Origin: Cyclaneusma minus
Taxonomy: Eukaryota > Ascomycota > Leotiomycetes > Marthamycetales > Marthamycetaceae
Direction of reading: 5' to 3'
DNA length: 64,000 nt
Assembly: GCA_037179335.1 (NCBI GenBank)
Contig: JAKZHN010000005.1
Coordinates: 124,001-188,000 of the forward strand
Part shown: positions 54,023 to 64,000 of the stretch, one piece after another
Numbering within the stretch: position 1 is the stretch's first letter
How the letters are laid out: each line of letters opens with the position of its first letter
Notes under the pieces: model-generated
Seen by the model: the letters and a program-made list of their open reading frames with translations, nothing else
Told to the model about the DNA's origin: nothing
Database searches by the model: none
Made by a program: the position numbers and the translations under genes

Positions 54023-55610
54023 ATGAAGGTTTTCCAATCGCTTTGCCTTCTGGCAGCAGCAATCTTGTGTAGTCTGCATGGCGTCAAGGGCATTGATGTG
54101 GATTTCTCATCGGCCGGTATGTCACCCCCAACATGAATCTGAGATCAGAGCTATCTATGTCTAACAAACCTCTTTAGGCTCCATCAATGCGGCTGCCGGC
54201 TCAATTGCGTACGACATGTTGGCCAATTGGTACACCGGCAACCAAACCGGCGGGACTCCTGGACTACTCCCCCAGCCCTACTTCTGGTGGGAAGCTGGTG
54301 CTATGTTTGGCACTCTGATCGACTATTGGCACTACACCGGCGACGCCACCTACAATAACCTCACCACCGAAGCTATCCTCAATCAAGTGGGCGACAAGTG
54401 GGACTTCATGCCCGCCGCCCAGACTTTAAGCATGGGCAACGATGACCAAGGCTTTTGGGCAATGACCGCCATGACCGCTGCCGAGCTCTCCTTTCCCAAT
54501 CCACCACCCAAGCAACCTCAGTGGCTTGGTCTTGCCGAAGCAGTCTTCAACAACTTTGTCATACGCAACGAGAACGCCACGTGTGGTGGCGGCATACGCT
54601 GGCAAGTCTTTAATTTCAATGCAGGTTATAACTACAAGAATGCAATCGCCAACGGCTGTTTTTTCAACCTTGGTGCCCGCCTCGCAAGATACACTGGCGA
54701 CGACATGTATGCCTCCTGGGCCAACTTCATTTGGGACTGGATCACCAGTATCGGCATTCTGGAAAACCAGCCCTACGACGCTTCTCTCCTCGCCGGCTTT
54801 TCCACGAATGGCCAAGGCGCTGGCGGCTACATCGCGTGGGATGGAGCGGACCCCTCCGAGAACTGCTCCAAGGTCAATGAGATTCCGTACACATACAACA
54901 CAGCCATCTTCCTTCATGGCGCTGCGAACATGTACAGTTACACGAACGGAAGCGACTTGTGGAAGGGCCGCGTCCAGGCACTGCTGAACGCTACCATCAA
55001 TGTCTATTATCACATGGACGGTGTGGCATTCGAAAACGCCTGCGAGGGCGACATGTCATGTGATAACGACCAGCTGTCTTTCAAGGCTTACCTCTCCCGC
55101 TGGCTTGCTGCTACCGCCCAACTCGCGCCCTTCACCACCGACCAAATCACGAGCGTCCTTGCGACCTCTGCACAAGCAGCAGCTGCACAATGCAACGGCG
55201 GCCCCAACGGAAGAATGTGCGGCTACAGCTGGGTTTGGAAAGATGTCTGGGACGGCACCACAGGAGTTGGCCAGCAGATGGCTGCTATGGAAGTCATTAT
55301 GGCGAACCTGATGCCATTGGTCCAGCTGGAGGAACCCTCAAACAACAGTACCAACGGATCAAGCCACGCTGCTCCAGGTGGTGGTAGCGGAAAGGGCGGT
55401 CCTGGTGTGGATGGTACTGGCCATCCAGTTCTCGTTCCTCCTACTACGGCTGATAAGGTCGGAGCTTCGATCTTGACCGTGGTGGTTGTTTTGTGCTTTT
55501 TTACCATGATTGTTTTCATGACCTTTGAGGCTTTTGAGAACAATCGCCAGGTTCAGAAAGCAAGGCAGAGTTGGCTTATGATGAGGGGTGTTATCAGACT
55601 GGACGACTGA
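54023..55610 (+). CDS. DFG5: GH76 mannan endo-1,6-alpha-mannosidase (DFG5/DCW1-like)
   Basis: Two exons: 54023-54116 and 54178-55610; 508 aa. The N-terminus MKVFQSLCLLAAAILCSLHG is a signal peptide. The GH76 core includes YFWWEAGAMFG, the catalytic Asp pair in SMGNDDQGFWAM, GGIRWQ, NAIANGCFFNL and CSKVNEIPYTYN. It has many N-glycosylation sites (NQT, NLT, NAT, NGS, NNST). Dfg5/Dcw1 enzymes process GPI-mannoproteins so that they attach to wall glucan. Here the C-terminus is a transmembrane helix (ILTVVVVLCFFTMIVFMTF) followed by a 25-residue basic tail, not a hydrophobic GPI-type end. The enzyme is therefore probably a type I membrane protein at the plasma membrane. Confidence 0.93.
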
Positions 55611-57029
55611 TGCCGGTACTGGGATAGCTTTCAATGTCGTTCAGAACGTCTTGCGATCTGAGAGTGTCATGCGGAAGTCAACAGGAGATAGGTTTTACTT
55701 TTACCGAGCGTGTTTTTACTAGGTGTGCAGACAGCACCATATCAAACTGAAACAGTGAAGGACAGTGTCTCTTTTTTGAGCTAACAACAAGAACCCCTTC
55801 ACTGGACTGGTGTGACAGTGTCTGTATGCGTGAAGAACACCTTGCTTTGTCATGTACTAAGCACTATCTCTCTGTCGCTGCCAATAGCCATCACAACTGT
55901 CAAGTGTTTTGTCTGACAGTATCATCTGTCTCCTCTGACTGATAAGGAGTATCCGGACGACCGACTTTATTCTGTGGCAGTCAAGCCCTGATGAGGGTGT
56001 AGATGAGAGTCCAATCAAGGGACGGCATAGCGGGGCAGATGTCAGAGAGGGTGCTGAAAATCTTGGATCAAGTGAAGCAGTTCACCCGTCGAACTGACTT
56101 GGGCACTTGATAGCTGATCTATGTCTTGCGAGCCTGGATTGATGGTCTCAGTTCCGTCGTTATGACAACATGTAGTATAAAAGCCCTGCAAGCTGCCCAC
56201 ACTGAGCCTCAGTAAATTCTGTGTATACCTGAACATGGTCTTGAAACCTGTAGTAGACAGATGCTCCCCAACTTGACCTCTTCCCTGGCTGCTTCGCCCA
56301 ATGTTCTCGTTCCAAAGGACCTTGTGTCTCTAGAAGTTCGCCATGTTCGTAAGGATGGTGTTTTGGGAGGGCGAAGCTCAGCTTCGTCCCCAGCTTCGTC
56401 CCTAGCTTCGTCCCTACGTTCACTCTTGCTCGTCTTTGAAGTCATCAGGGGCAAACTCAGGCTCACAACTTGGTCTAGGCCGCAATTTTATCTGTCAATA
56501 TGTATAAAAGCCAGAAGAACATAACTCCCTCAAAGTATCCTTATGAAACAAGTAAATTCTCACTGTTCCAAAGCTCGGACAGGTGAAGTTCCCGCGGCGG
56601 CAAACCTTTGCTGCCGTCGCTTCGGCTCGCCTCAACCTCGCGCTAACGCTCCCCAGCCGCCAGACAGTAGCTTAAATACAAACACCGGCTCCCACTTCTT
56701 TCTCTTCCTTCTTCCTCCGACATCTACAGACAACTGATCTTCAACCTTGTCTGCCCCAGCTCTGTGTCCTTCCGTCCGCAGCGTGCTTTGCCCAGCGTCC
56801 GCCTTCTGCTTGCACCGTCTTCCGTCCTCCGTCTTGTGCCGTCTCCAAGCTTTGCTTTCTTCAGCTTTGCCTTCTCCAAGCTTTGCCTTCTTGAACCTTT
56901 CGTCGTCCGACCAGCCCTGCAGCTTGCGTTGTCAGTCCCTGCCACTCTCAGCTTCAGATCGCGCCCGCACTACACATCAAAACGTCTTCAGTTCACCGTC
57001 TCCATCACCGCAAGCAACCGACTGCAACA
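55611..57029. other. Intergenic, long leader and 12-bp repeats
   Basis: The word AGCTTCGTCCC(C/T) is repeated three times at 56389-56423. CT-rich DNA from 56690 to 57029 is probably the 5' untranslated region of the gene at 57030 and contains CTTTGC(C/T)TTC-type repeats. No gene supported. Confidence 0.4.
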
Positions 57030-57966
57030 ATGGCTTCCCGCGGCGCATTCTCGACGCAGACCAGATCCAAGGCAGACTTGAAGGCTGCCACCGCCACTCA
57101 GCGCAAGAAGGTTTCCCATACCAAGAACAGCGACGGCAGCATCACGATGCTTCTCCCCTGCGAGTTGTACCATCCAAAGTTCGTCCGCGATGAGCTGAGA
57201 GCCACCTTTGACGGCGATGCTAGTTTCCATGTGAGTTCTTCTCTCCACCAGTCCTGCCTGAACATCCTCAGCTCTCAGCAGCAATGCTTGCCGAAACCTC
57301 CGAAGATCTCTAGCTGACAGTGCTTGTTCTTCAGCAACTCTACTTTGAGATTGCTATCACAGCCCCGCGCCTGCTGCTTCGTGTACGTATACATTCTCAA
57401 ACTCTCCCGATCCCATGGCATCCCTAGCCTCTGTCATTACGCCGTGACAACAGAACCAAATACCCAGTTCACAATCTCTGGCGCCCTGAGATAAGCAGTT
57501 TTCCCGACCTGAGCATGCCGGCCGGGAGTCTCATGCACAGCGATCGATCTAGTTGTGTATATATTCAATGCTGACGGTGCTTTGTGTTTAGGAAGAAATC
57601 CGACGTTGCCGCAAGGCCCCCAGAGCCGGGATCTCAGATGATGACATGGCTCTCCTCCATGCCCAGCAACAGTTTGAAGAGAAGGACTTCCCGGAGACCC
57701 TTGAGGACAGCCGCAACTTCTTGCGCAATTCTGGCGGCAAGGGTGGCAAGGGTGGTGTCCGACTCGAGCCCCAATACCACGATGAATACCAGAAGTTGAT
57801 GGCGGAACTCACCATGCCTATCCCCACCCGCCAAACCTCGGTCAGCCGCCACGAAACCCCTGCCCTCCCCTCTCCTCGCCTTCTTGGAGAGCCCAGCATC
57901 CCAGAGTCTCCCGGCCGCGTCCAGAAGTCTTCCCGCCCCGGTCGTCCTACTATGATGCAAGGCTAA
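57030..57966 (+). CDS. Conserved-looking small protein, unknown
   Basis: Three exons: 57030-57230, 57335-57382 and 57592-57966; 207 aa. The 48-nt middle exon (QLYFEIAITAPRLLLR) keeps frame on both sides and encodes an amphipathic helix or strand, which argues that the model is right. The N-terminus is basic (FSTQTRSKADLK). Then comes a compact region (MLLPCELYHPKFVRDELRA) and an acidic helix (SDDDMALLHAQQQFEEKDF). A Gly/Lys stretch GGKGGKGGVRLEPQYHDEY and a Pro/Ser-rich disordered tail follow. I do not recognise a domain. The leader is long and CT-rich, which often marks a well-expressed fungal gene. Confidence 0.65.
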
Positions 57967-58462
57967 AAAAAAGTCCCACTGGGCATCGGCTGTCCGCCTG
58001 CGTTGCGGCCTTCGCTTTTCCTTGTCTGGGTGAAAGCTTGGGCAGCATCTGCTGCTGCGTCTTGGGAGCATAATGGAAGGAACTCTGCGCGGTGGCGCTT
58101 AATAAAATAAAATGCATCAACCCAACCCTACATATCCTTCATCGTGAAAATGTGATGCCACAAGTCTGCTCGTTTGTTCCTCGCCACACCAAAGCCCAGG
58201 CGTGATGTTCACCAAGTCAAATGGCTTTGGATACCCAGTGCTTGGCAATGTTCAAGAAGATCTTTGAATGGACCATCTAACGTGAAGTCCTCCAGGCCCA
58301 CATGAAGCCGACTGGAGAGATCAGTCTTCCTCAATGTAAGTGCTCTGTTTTCACTGGTCCGACTAGATTCCATCTTTCACTAGACTCAGGTGAGACTGGG
58401 CGCGGACTCCGTCATAACCGAAAAGAATTTTCCAAACGGCATCAAAATTCAACAGATTGGCC
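57967..58462. other. 3' region with polyadenylation signal
   Basis: AATAAAATAAAA at 58101-58112 stands about 135 nt after the stop codon and is a likely polyadenylation signal. Nothing else recognised before the tRNA-like element. Confidence 0.5.
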
Positions 58463-58532
58463 GCTGGGATAGCTCAGTAGTTGGAGCGCCATCACTTGAT
58501 GGGGACGCGGGTGCAATTCCCGCCCCAGGTAA
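58463..58532 (+). pseudogene. Degenerate tRNA or SINE head
   Basis: A good A-box region (TAGCTCAGTAGTTGG) with D-stem GCTC/GAGC and a good T-arm (GCGGG-TGCAATT-CCCGC) are present. The acceptor strands CTGGG and CCCAG pair only with a one-base shift. The anticodon arm pairs as CCATC/GATGG with just a four-base loop, so no normal anticodon is presented. It looks like a tRNA copy with small deletions. The flank downstream contains a direct repeat of CGATTTTTGCACG. Confidence 0.5.
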
Positions 58533-58694
58533 AGATACGCCGTCACTTTTTGGATTTTTGAGACGCGTTTGGTTCGGATCCCGGGTGGGGGCTTGCGATT
58601 TTTGCACGCGATTTTTGCACGCGATCTTTAGCGGCATTCATTTGGGACCATCAAACCAGCGTCTGGCCAACTGCCGACCTCACATCGACATCTC

Positions 58695-60312
58695 TCATCC
58701 ACCCTCTACCCCACAACCATCCACACCCCCAGCCCCCTTTGCTTCATATCTTTCCACCCATCTCCTCACCTCCCCTCCCTTCCACATCAACCACACAACC
58801 GGCAGCGCCCCCAGTCCCCCCAACCCCGCAAACAGAACAAAAACCCACTGATACCCAATCTCCTCACAAAGCCTAACCACATAAAACGCAAACGTCATCC
58901 CAAAAACCTGCCTTACAAAATTAAACAAATTCGCCACCTCCCCACTCTGTTCTTGATAGCAATCAATCGCATAAGTATAACAGCACGTCGTAACACTCTG
59001 TGCACCAAAACATGCCACCGCCATACCAATCAACGGCGCTATCCACGTGCTTTCATCTCCGTATTGTAGTGTGAAGCCATAGATTATCAACCCGACGGGA
59101 ACGAGGATGGCGCCTGTCCAGATTGCTTTTAGCCGGACTTCAGGAGGCGGGGAGGCACCGTGGTGGGTACGGCGGGAGCGTTTTAGGATTGCGTCGAGGA
59201 CGAGGCCAGCGGATAGTTCGCCGAGGAGGGCACCGATGGTTAGGGAGGTGCCGTAGGCGCAGCCGATTTGTAAAGGGGTCCAGCCGAAGCGTGATGAGAA
59301 GATGGCGGAGGTGGTGACGGCAGGGAGGATGGACGCGAAACCGTATTGGGCGGAGTAGTAGAGGGCGGGGAAAAGGACGGAGGGGTATTTGGCCATTCTC
59401 AAAGAGGGCCAGATAAATTGGTTCCAGTGGAGTTTGAGAGCTGGAAAGGGGGTGTAGGGTTTCAAGAGAGAGAGGTAGGTAAGTGGTGTTAGAGACAAAC
59501 TTGGAGGCTGAGTTGTGGGTTCAAGGAGGCGTGCTGGATCACGGATGTAGAGGGTTTCGGGGAGACCGAGGAGAACCATTATGAAGAGAAATGCATCGAA
59601 AATGGCGGATAGCTTGAATGTCCAGCGCCATCCTAGGTACTGTGCAGCAGCACCACCGACGATGGGGGCAATGTGAGATCCTGTGGTTAATATTACGGTG
59701 AACAGACCTAGTGCTCGTCCTCGTTGGTGTAGGAAGAACAGGTCAACCACTGTAGCTGGTCCCAGACCCATAGCTACAGGAAATGATCCAGTAAAGACTC
59801 GGGCAACGATCAGTTGAGCGTAGTTTTTTGCATATGCTGATCCCAAAGCAGCACCAAATCCGAGTAATGTCGTAAAGAGATAGATTAGACGACGGCCATA
59901 TACATTGGCGAGTGGAATCCATAAGAAGGGGCCGACACCGTTCAGAGCGATCACTACAGTGGTCTGATATGATGCATAAATCTTGGTGATGCCGAATTCT
60001 TTGGCCATAGGTACGTATGCTGGGTTTATGATTGCTGTGTTAAAGCCACCTGCTAATGCGAGGAGGCAAACTTGGATCAAGCAGGAAATCTGGTGCACTT
60101 TAGCAATCTTGTCCTTGAGAAGGTGGCGACAGGCTGGTTACCTTAAGCCATATAGGCCAGTTCAGTGGATCGTTTGGATCATCGGATGGTCTTGGAAGCA
60201 GAATCTCTTGGTCTCTATCTGGCGATGAGGCTGTCTTGACATATTCTCTGCTCTCAAGAACATTCTCTATCTTCTCAGTCCGAAAATCCTTTGAGTCCAT
60301 GATAGCAATCAT
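58695..60312 (-). CDS. MFS transporter, DHA1-like
   Basis: Two exons: 60312-60142 and 60089-58695; 521 aa. The 52-nt intron ends at CACCAG after a TGCTAAA branch-like sequence. A nearer AG would leave only 34 nt, too short. The cytosolic N-terminus ends in DDPNDPLNWPIWLK, the motif preceding TM1 in fungal DHA1 drug:H+ antiporters. The A-motif appears as LANVYGRRLIYLF, and the TM5 region as HIAPIVGGAAAQYLGWRWTF. Twelve helices fit. Met at 60300 (MDSKDF) is an alternative start. The cargo, perhaps a toxic small molecule or metabolite, is unknown. Confidence 0.87.
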
Positions 60313-61019
60313 GATGAGCAGATCTCAACAGTCGGACATTCATCTGAGCATGACTTCTCAAATAAAAAACAAAACACGTACAGCAGGAAGAGAGAGATGT
60401 GCTCGCAAACATAGAGAGAACGGAACAAACCCAACCGATGAGATAGCCAGGTACAAGAGTAATTGCAGGAATAGTGGTTCTGAGGAAGGGCATGAGATAC
60501 AAAGGAGACATCGACTCTAGTCAACTGCATATCTACAGGACTTCTGAGTACGCAGATAGTGAGAAAGGATCATCACTCAACCTGAATCACTATGTGTGTG
60601 ACAGTACATTGCAAAGTATGTACCCTGTACTTGCGATTCAGCAATTCGAAGTTGTTGTGGTTCGGAGTAAGTACCGCGGGGGAAAATCTGGAGGATGGTT
60701 GCGGGGTCGAGGGATAATTCAATAGCCGACCTTCCTAACCGGCCCCACCAACACCAAACGTCATCGGCAAATTGCGGGTTAGGAACCCCACGTTTTTAAC
60801 CCTCTATATCAGTCAAAACATTCAAAAGGGCGATTGATTCTTCCTGGTCAAAAGTAAGAACTCGAAAGGACAGCATTTAGAGTGCAGAGAAATCAAGGTG
60901 TGCTTCGCGGGCCGTTTTCCTCCCACAGGTCACATGCTAAACCCCGCCAGGATCCTCACCACACGTGACGCGCCTCCATTTTACACCTGAAACCCCCTTT
61001 CCCTCACAAATCAGCAGCC
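60313..61019. other. Divergent promoter region
   Basis: This is the upstream region of the MFS gene (minus) and of the hydrolase fusion (plus). CACACGTGACGCG near 60961 contains a CACGTG E-box. No gene supported. Confidence 0.4.
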
Positions 61020-62681
61020 ATGGCGCCTCCCGGTCTTTTATATGTGACCATGCAGCCCAAGGAAGGCCTTCCTCCCTCGCAATTCCACGAATGGTACAAC
61101 AATGAGCACGGCCCGACCCGTCTCCGCCTCCCGCAAATCTTCACCAACGGCCTCCGCTATGTCGCCAACGATGATGCTCAGCCCCAGTTTCTAGCCATGT
61201 ACGATGTGACTGACATGTCCCACTTACTTTCCAAAACTTACACTTCACTTCGAGAACAACGTTCACCACGCGAAGCCGAAACCATCGCCCAAGTAGCGGT
61301 TGACAGGCAGTTTTGGGACTTGGTGTCTGAGAAATCTGTAGACGGATTCGTCCCGCTCGAGAAGCAGGATTCCGAGCAGGCGGATAAAGAAGGGTTTCAT
61401 TTGGTTGCCGTTGGGTTGACTTTTGATGGGCCTGAGGGCGCTGAGGAGTTTGAGAAGTGGTTTGAGGAAGAGCACGTTGACATGCTCTCCAAAGTCCCTG
61501 GATGGCTGCGAAGCCGCCGATACAAGTTCTCCAGTATTGAGGGAAGCGGCAAGCCATATACGTTTCTCTCGCTTCACGAGTACAAGAAAGAGAATGGCCT
61601 CGGAGGACCCGAACACAAAGCCTCCATGGACACCCCCTGGCGAACAAAGGTTGTAGAAAAGGTCACCGACAAGTTCCGCCGAACCTACAACTCCTTCTAC
61701 ATCTTCGGACCCGCTCCCCGTGACCTCACATCTCTCTCCTCCTTTGGCAAACGCCTCACATCCACCTCCCAAATGGACTCCTCCCCCTATTCAACCTACA
61801 CATCCCCCGACACCCTGACCCGCACTTACCCGCACGACACCCACCCCGCCATCGAATCCTACATCACCACCCCCGACGGCCACACGCTCTCCTACCGCCT
61901 CGAAGGCAGCCCCTCCCCCACCGCCCCACTCATCCTCTTTTCAAACTCCCTCCTAACCTCCTGGGCAATGTGGAACCGCTTCCTCGTCCTCCTCCATATC
62001 CTTCCCAGATCTGGACTTACTCCTATACCATTCCGCATCCTCCGCTACAACACGCGCGGTCGCTCCTCTCCCGGCCCTTCTTCCATAACCCTAGAAACCG
62101 TAAGCTCCGACATCCACGCCCTCCTCACCGCCCTCCGCATCCCAAAAGTCGATATCTTGATAGGTGTATCACTCGGCGGCGCCACCACCCTCTCTTTCAC
62201 CCTCCAACACCCACACATGGTGAAAAAGCTCATAGCCTGCGATTTCAACGCCGCCTCCTCACCCGCCAATGAAGCCGCCTGGGATTCGCGAATTGAACTC
62301 GCAACTTCTTCTCCATCCGGCATCAAGGAGCTAGCATCGCAAACAGTAGCACGCTGGTTTTCGCCCTCAGCAGATAAAGAGAACAAAACCTATCAAGAGA
62401 TAGTTGAAATGGTAGCCTCAAACGACGTTCCAGGTTTTGCAGCAAGTGCAAAAGCATTGTACAACTACGATCTCATCCCAAAAATGAAAGAATGTCCGGT
62501 GGAAGCGCTGTTTGTGGTGGGTGAGGAAGATGGAAAGTTGCCACAGGCTATTCAGGGGTTTGCGGGGAAGATGGGGGAGAAGGGCGCAGCGTTTAAGGTC
62601 GTGAAGGGGGCTGGCCATTTACCGATGGTGGAGAAGCCCGAGGAGTTTTTGGGGGCTGTGAAGGGCTTCATGGGGATTTAG
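61020..62681 (+). CDS. EthD-like dimeric-barrel / alpha-beta hydrolase fusion
   Basis: A single exon of 553 aa. Residues ~1-110 and ~120-220 are two ferredoxin-like dimeric-barrel repeats of the EthD/ABM type: GLLYVTMQPKEGLPPSQFHE with WYNNEHGPTR, then LVAVGLTFDGPEGAEEFEKW with FEEEHVDML. Residues ~270-553 are an alpha/beta hydrolase resembling 3-oxoadipate enol-lactonases (PcaD). The nucleophile elbow is GVSLGG with Ser384, the acid is probably Asp504 (VVGEEDGKLP) and the base His533 (GAGHLPM). RYNTRGRSSP is the typical segment before the elbow. An enzyme joining a barrel that handles small polycyclic or lactone substrates to a hydrolase suggests catabolism of an aromatic or lactone compound. 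This is inference. No targeting signal is seen. Confidence 0.85.
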   Translation: MAPPGLLYVTMQPKEGLPPSQFHEWYNNEHGPTRLRLPQIFTNGLRYVANDDAQPQFLAMYDVTDMSHLLSKTYTSLREQRSPREAETIAQVAVDRQFWDLVSEKSVDGFVPLEKQDSEQADKEGFHLVAVGLTFDGPEGAEEFEKWFEEEHVDMLSKVPGWLRSRRYKFSSIEGSGKPYTFLSLHEYKKENGLGGPEHKASMDTPWRTKVVEKVTDKFRRTYNSFYIFGPAPRDLTSLSSFGKRLTSTSQMDSSPYSTYTSPDTLTRTYPHDTHPAIESYITTPDGHTLSYRLEGSPSPTAPLILFSNSLLTSWAMWNRFLVLLHILPRSGLTPIPFRILRYNTRGRSSPGPSSITLETVSSDIHALLTALRIPKVDILIGVSLGGATTLSFTLQHPHMVKKLIACDFNAASSPANEAAWDSRIELATSSPSGIKELASQTVARWFSPSADKENKTYQEIVEMVASNDVPGFAASAKALYNYDLIPKMKECPVEALFVVGEEDGKLPQAIQGFAGKMGEKGAAFKVVKGAGHLPMVEKPEEFLGAVKGFMGI

Positions 62682-63134
62682 GGTTGGGGGTCTGACTTGA
62701 GCTTTTCGTGATAGTGTCTGCTTGATTTAGGCATCAATTACAAATCTTTCTTTCAAGGATCATATGATCTTCAGCGGGTTGTTTGTAGTCAAATAATATG
62801 CGCTTTATTAAAGCAGCTTCTCCAAATGTCAGCAGGCTTAGACTCGTAGCGAGCGTGCCGATCCGCTGATCGCTCAAGGCCCGGGCCGCTTCAAATTACC
62901 AAACGCCCCAGTCTTCCCGAGTCCAGAATGCTCACATCGAAACCTAATACCCGTAGACACCAGTCCCCAAAATGCCAGGCATACCCCCTCCCAATGCAAC
63001 ATATTCCAAGTTCCCACCCAGTTCCATGTCGTAAATTCATCACAAATCATCAGAGTACCTCATTTCCCCGCCTCTTTCCACCTCAATCCCCCTCCACCTC
63101 GCCCTCCATTATGCTCACTCTTCCCCAGCTCCGT
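62682..63134. other. Intergenic between convergent genes
   Basis: This is the 3' space of the hydrolase fusion and of the partial lectin-like gene. Nothing recognised. Confidence 0.4.
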
Positions 63135-64000
63135 TCATCCTTCCCCATGTCTCGGTCCATGAAAAGTTCCAGGAGCACCACTTCCTCCCGTTTGGCCCCC
63201 TGCCGCACCGAAACCCCCCTGATAAGGGGCCGGTATACCCGTACTAACATCCTCACTTATACCCCCATCGACCGCCACATAGAAAACGCGCATTATTCCC
63301 TTCCAATGACAAGCTGCAATGGGACCAGACGCCGTATCAGGAGATGGCATGCGAGAAATAGGTCTCTGGGTTTCCCATTGTGCCATTCCGGCAAGGTCCG
63401 CAGCGGTTGTGTTTGTTGGCTGAGAAGGTTGGGGTGGGTTAATAGGATTGGTGGGTGGTGCTGGTAGTGACGATGGAGCCGATGATCGGGCTGATGGAGG
63501 TGAGGGCGGAGGGGGTGGCGGCGGCGGTGGTGCGAAAGGATTGGAGTGGTTGTAGGATGCGAATTGCGAATAGGGGGTCGAGAGGACGTTGTATTGTACT
63601 TCGATGGCGGGGATGGTGGATGGGCCGTCGGCGAGGGATGAGAGGGAGGCGATCAGGGGCGGAGTTAGGTGGGAGGTGGTTGTGGATGAGGGTGTTGCTA
63701 AAGGAATGGTATTAGTTGACCAAAATACAGCCAGAGAGACGAAGCTTTCGACAGAAAAGGAAGAGACTTACTCAGATTCGACTCCTCCCCATAGATGGTC
63801 ATAACCTGCAATACCCCCTCCTGATCAATAAACAGCAACTCGATCCAAGATGCCTCACCACCCTTGCCCTCTACTGCCACAGCCGCAATACTGCAACTAC
63901 CATTAACCACCGTAACCTCGTCCGTCCAACTCTGATTCCAAGGCTGATAAGTGATACGATGTACCTGAGCGTCGTTGTCCAAAAAGAACAGCTCGAGACC
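63135..64000 (-). CDS. Lectin-like beta-propeller protein, 5' part missing at window edge
   Basis: The last two exons visible are 64000-63772 and 63697-63135, joined in frame. The gene continues beyond the right edge. The first exon reads LELFFLDNDAQVHRITYQP, then WTDEVTVV and ELLFIDQEGVLQVMTIYGE, the blade pattern of fungal fucose-specific lectin-like propellers (aromatic, Asp-x-x-Gly turn). The last exon starts with a Thr/Ser segment and contains a Pro-rich stretch (a run of eight or more Pro near the middle). It returns to one blade-like piece (ACHWKGIMRVFYVAVDGGI) and ends in a Gly-rich tail. The proline insertion inside a propeller is unusual. Sugar binding is not shown. Confidence 0.6.

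Noticed and set aside
60108..60141. 34-nt intron in the MFS gene
   Set aside because: Below the usual fungal minimum. The next AG gives a 52-nt intron with a branch-like sequence and keeps frame.

Overview
This window is nuclear DNA of a filamentous ascomycete (Pezizomycotina). The evidence is short GT-AG introns of about 45-110 nt, PAN2, a class III sirtuin, PEPCK, Tco89-like and DFG5/GH76 genes of filamentous-fungal type, and an AT-rich tract that looks RIP-degraded. Gene content and AT-rich blocks would fit Leotiomycetes, but that is inference. No bacterial-style operons are present. Exon coordinates below come from reading splice sites and phases by eye.

Layout. 1-1650 is an extremely AT-rich, stop-ridden tract. 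1766-3285 holds two copies of a small TA-flanked inverted-repeat element with a 1.1 kb array of diverged repeats between them. Conserved metabolism and RNA-decay genes follow: sirtuin (-), PEPCK (+) and PAN2 (+). 13954-17169 is a repeat island with a MITE, a long-inverted-repeat element, a solo LTR and a degraded coding relic. Next comes an accessory block. A HeLo-like/pseudokinase/ZZ protein (-) is divergent from a AAA+ ATPase with a changed Walker B (+). After it come a Tco89-like TORC1 protein (+), a FAD monooxygenase (+) and a second protein with a STAND-type fungal N-terminus (-).

From 33 kb onward are a phosphate transporter (+), a Gfo/Idh/MocA dehydrogenase (-), a small protein with a possible PemK/MazF-like barrel (+), HTD2 of mitochondrial fatty acid synthesis (+), a two-TM protein (-), a RING/TM protein with a very acidic tail (-), two tandem paralogous multi-TM proteins (-), a small TM protein (+), a HAD hydrolase (+), a DFG5-like GH76 (+), an unknown protein (+), an MFS transporter (-), an EthD-like/alpha-beta hydrolase fusion (+) and, cut by the right edge, a lectin-like beta-propeller gene (-).

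The most interesting part is 17.2-31.7 kb. An N-terminal HeLo-like helical domain, a coiled-coil brace made of six 18-residue repeats, a catalytically degraded kinase fold and a ZZ finger sit in one protein, an architecture analogous to the necroptosis executor MLKL. It is head-to-head with a AAA+ ATPase, and a second signalosome-type N-terminal protein lies 9.5 kb away from it.
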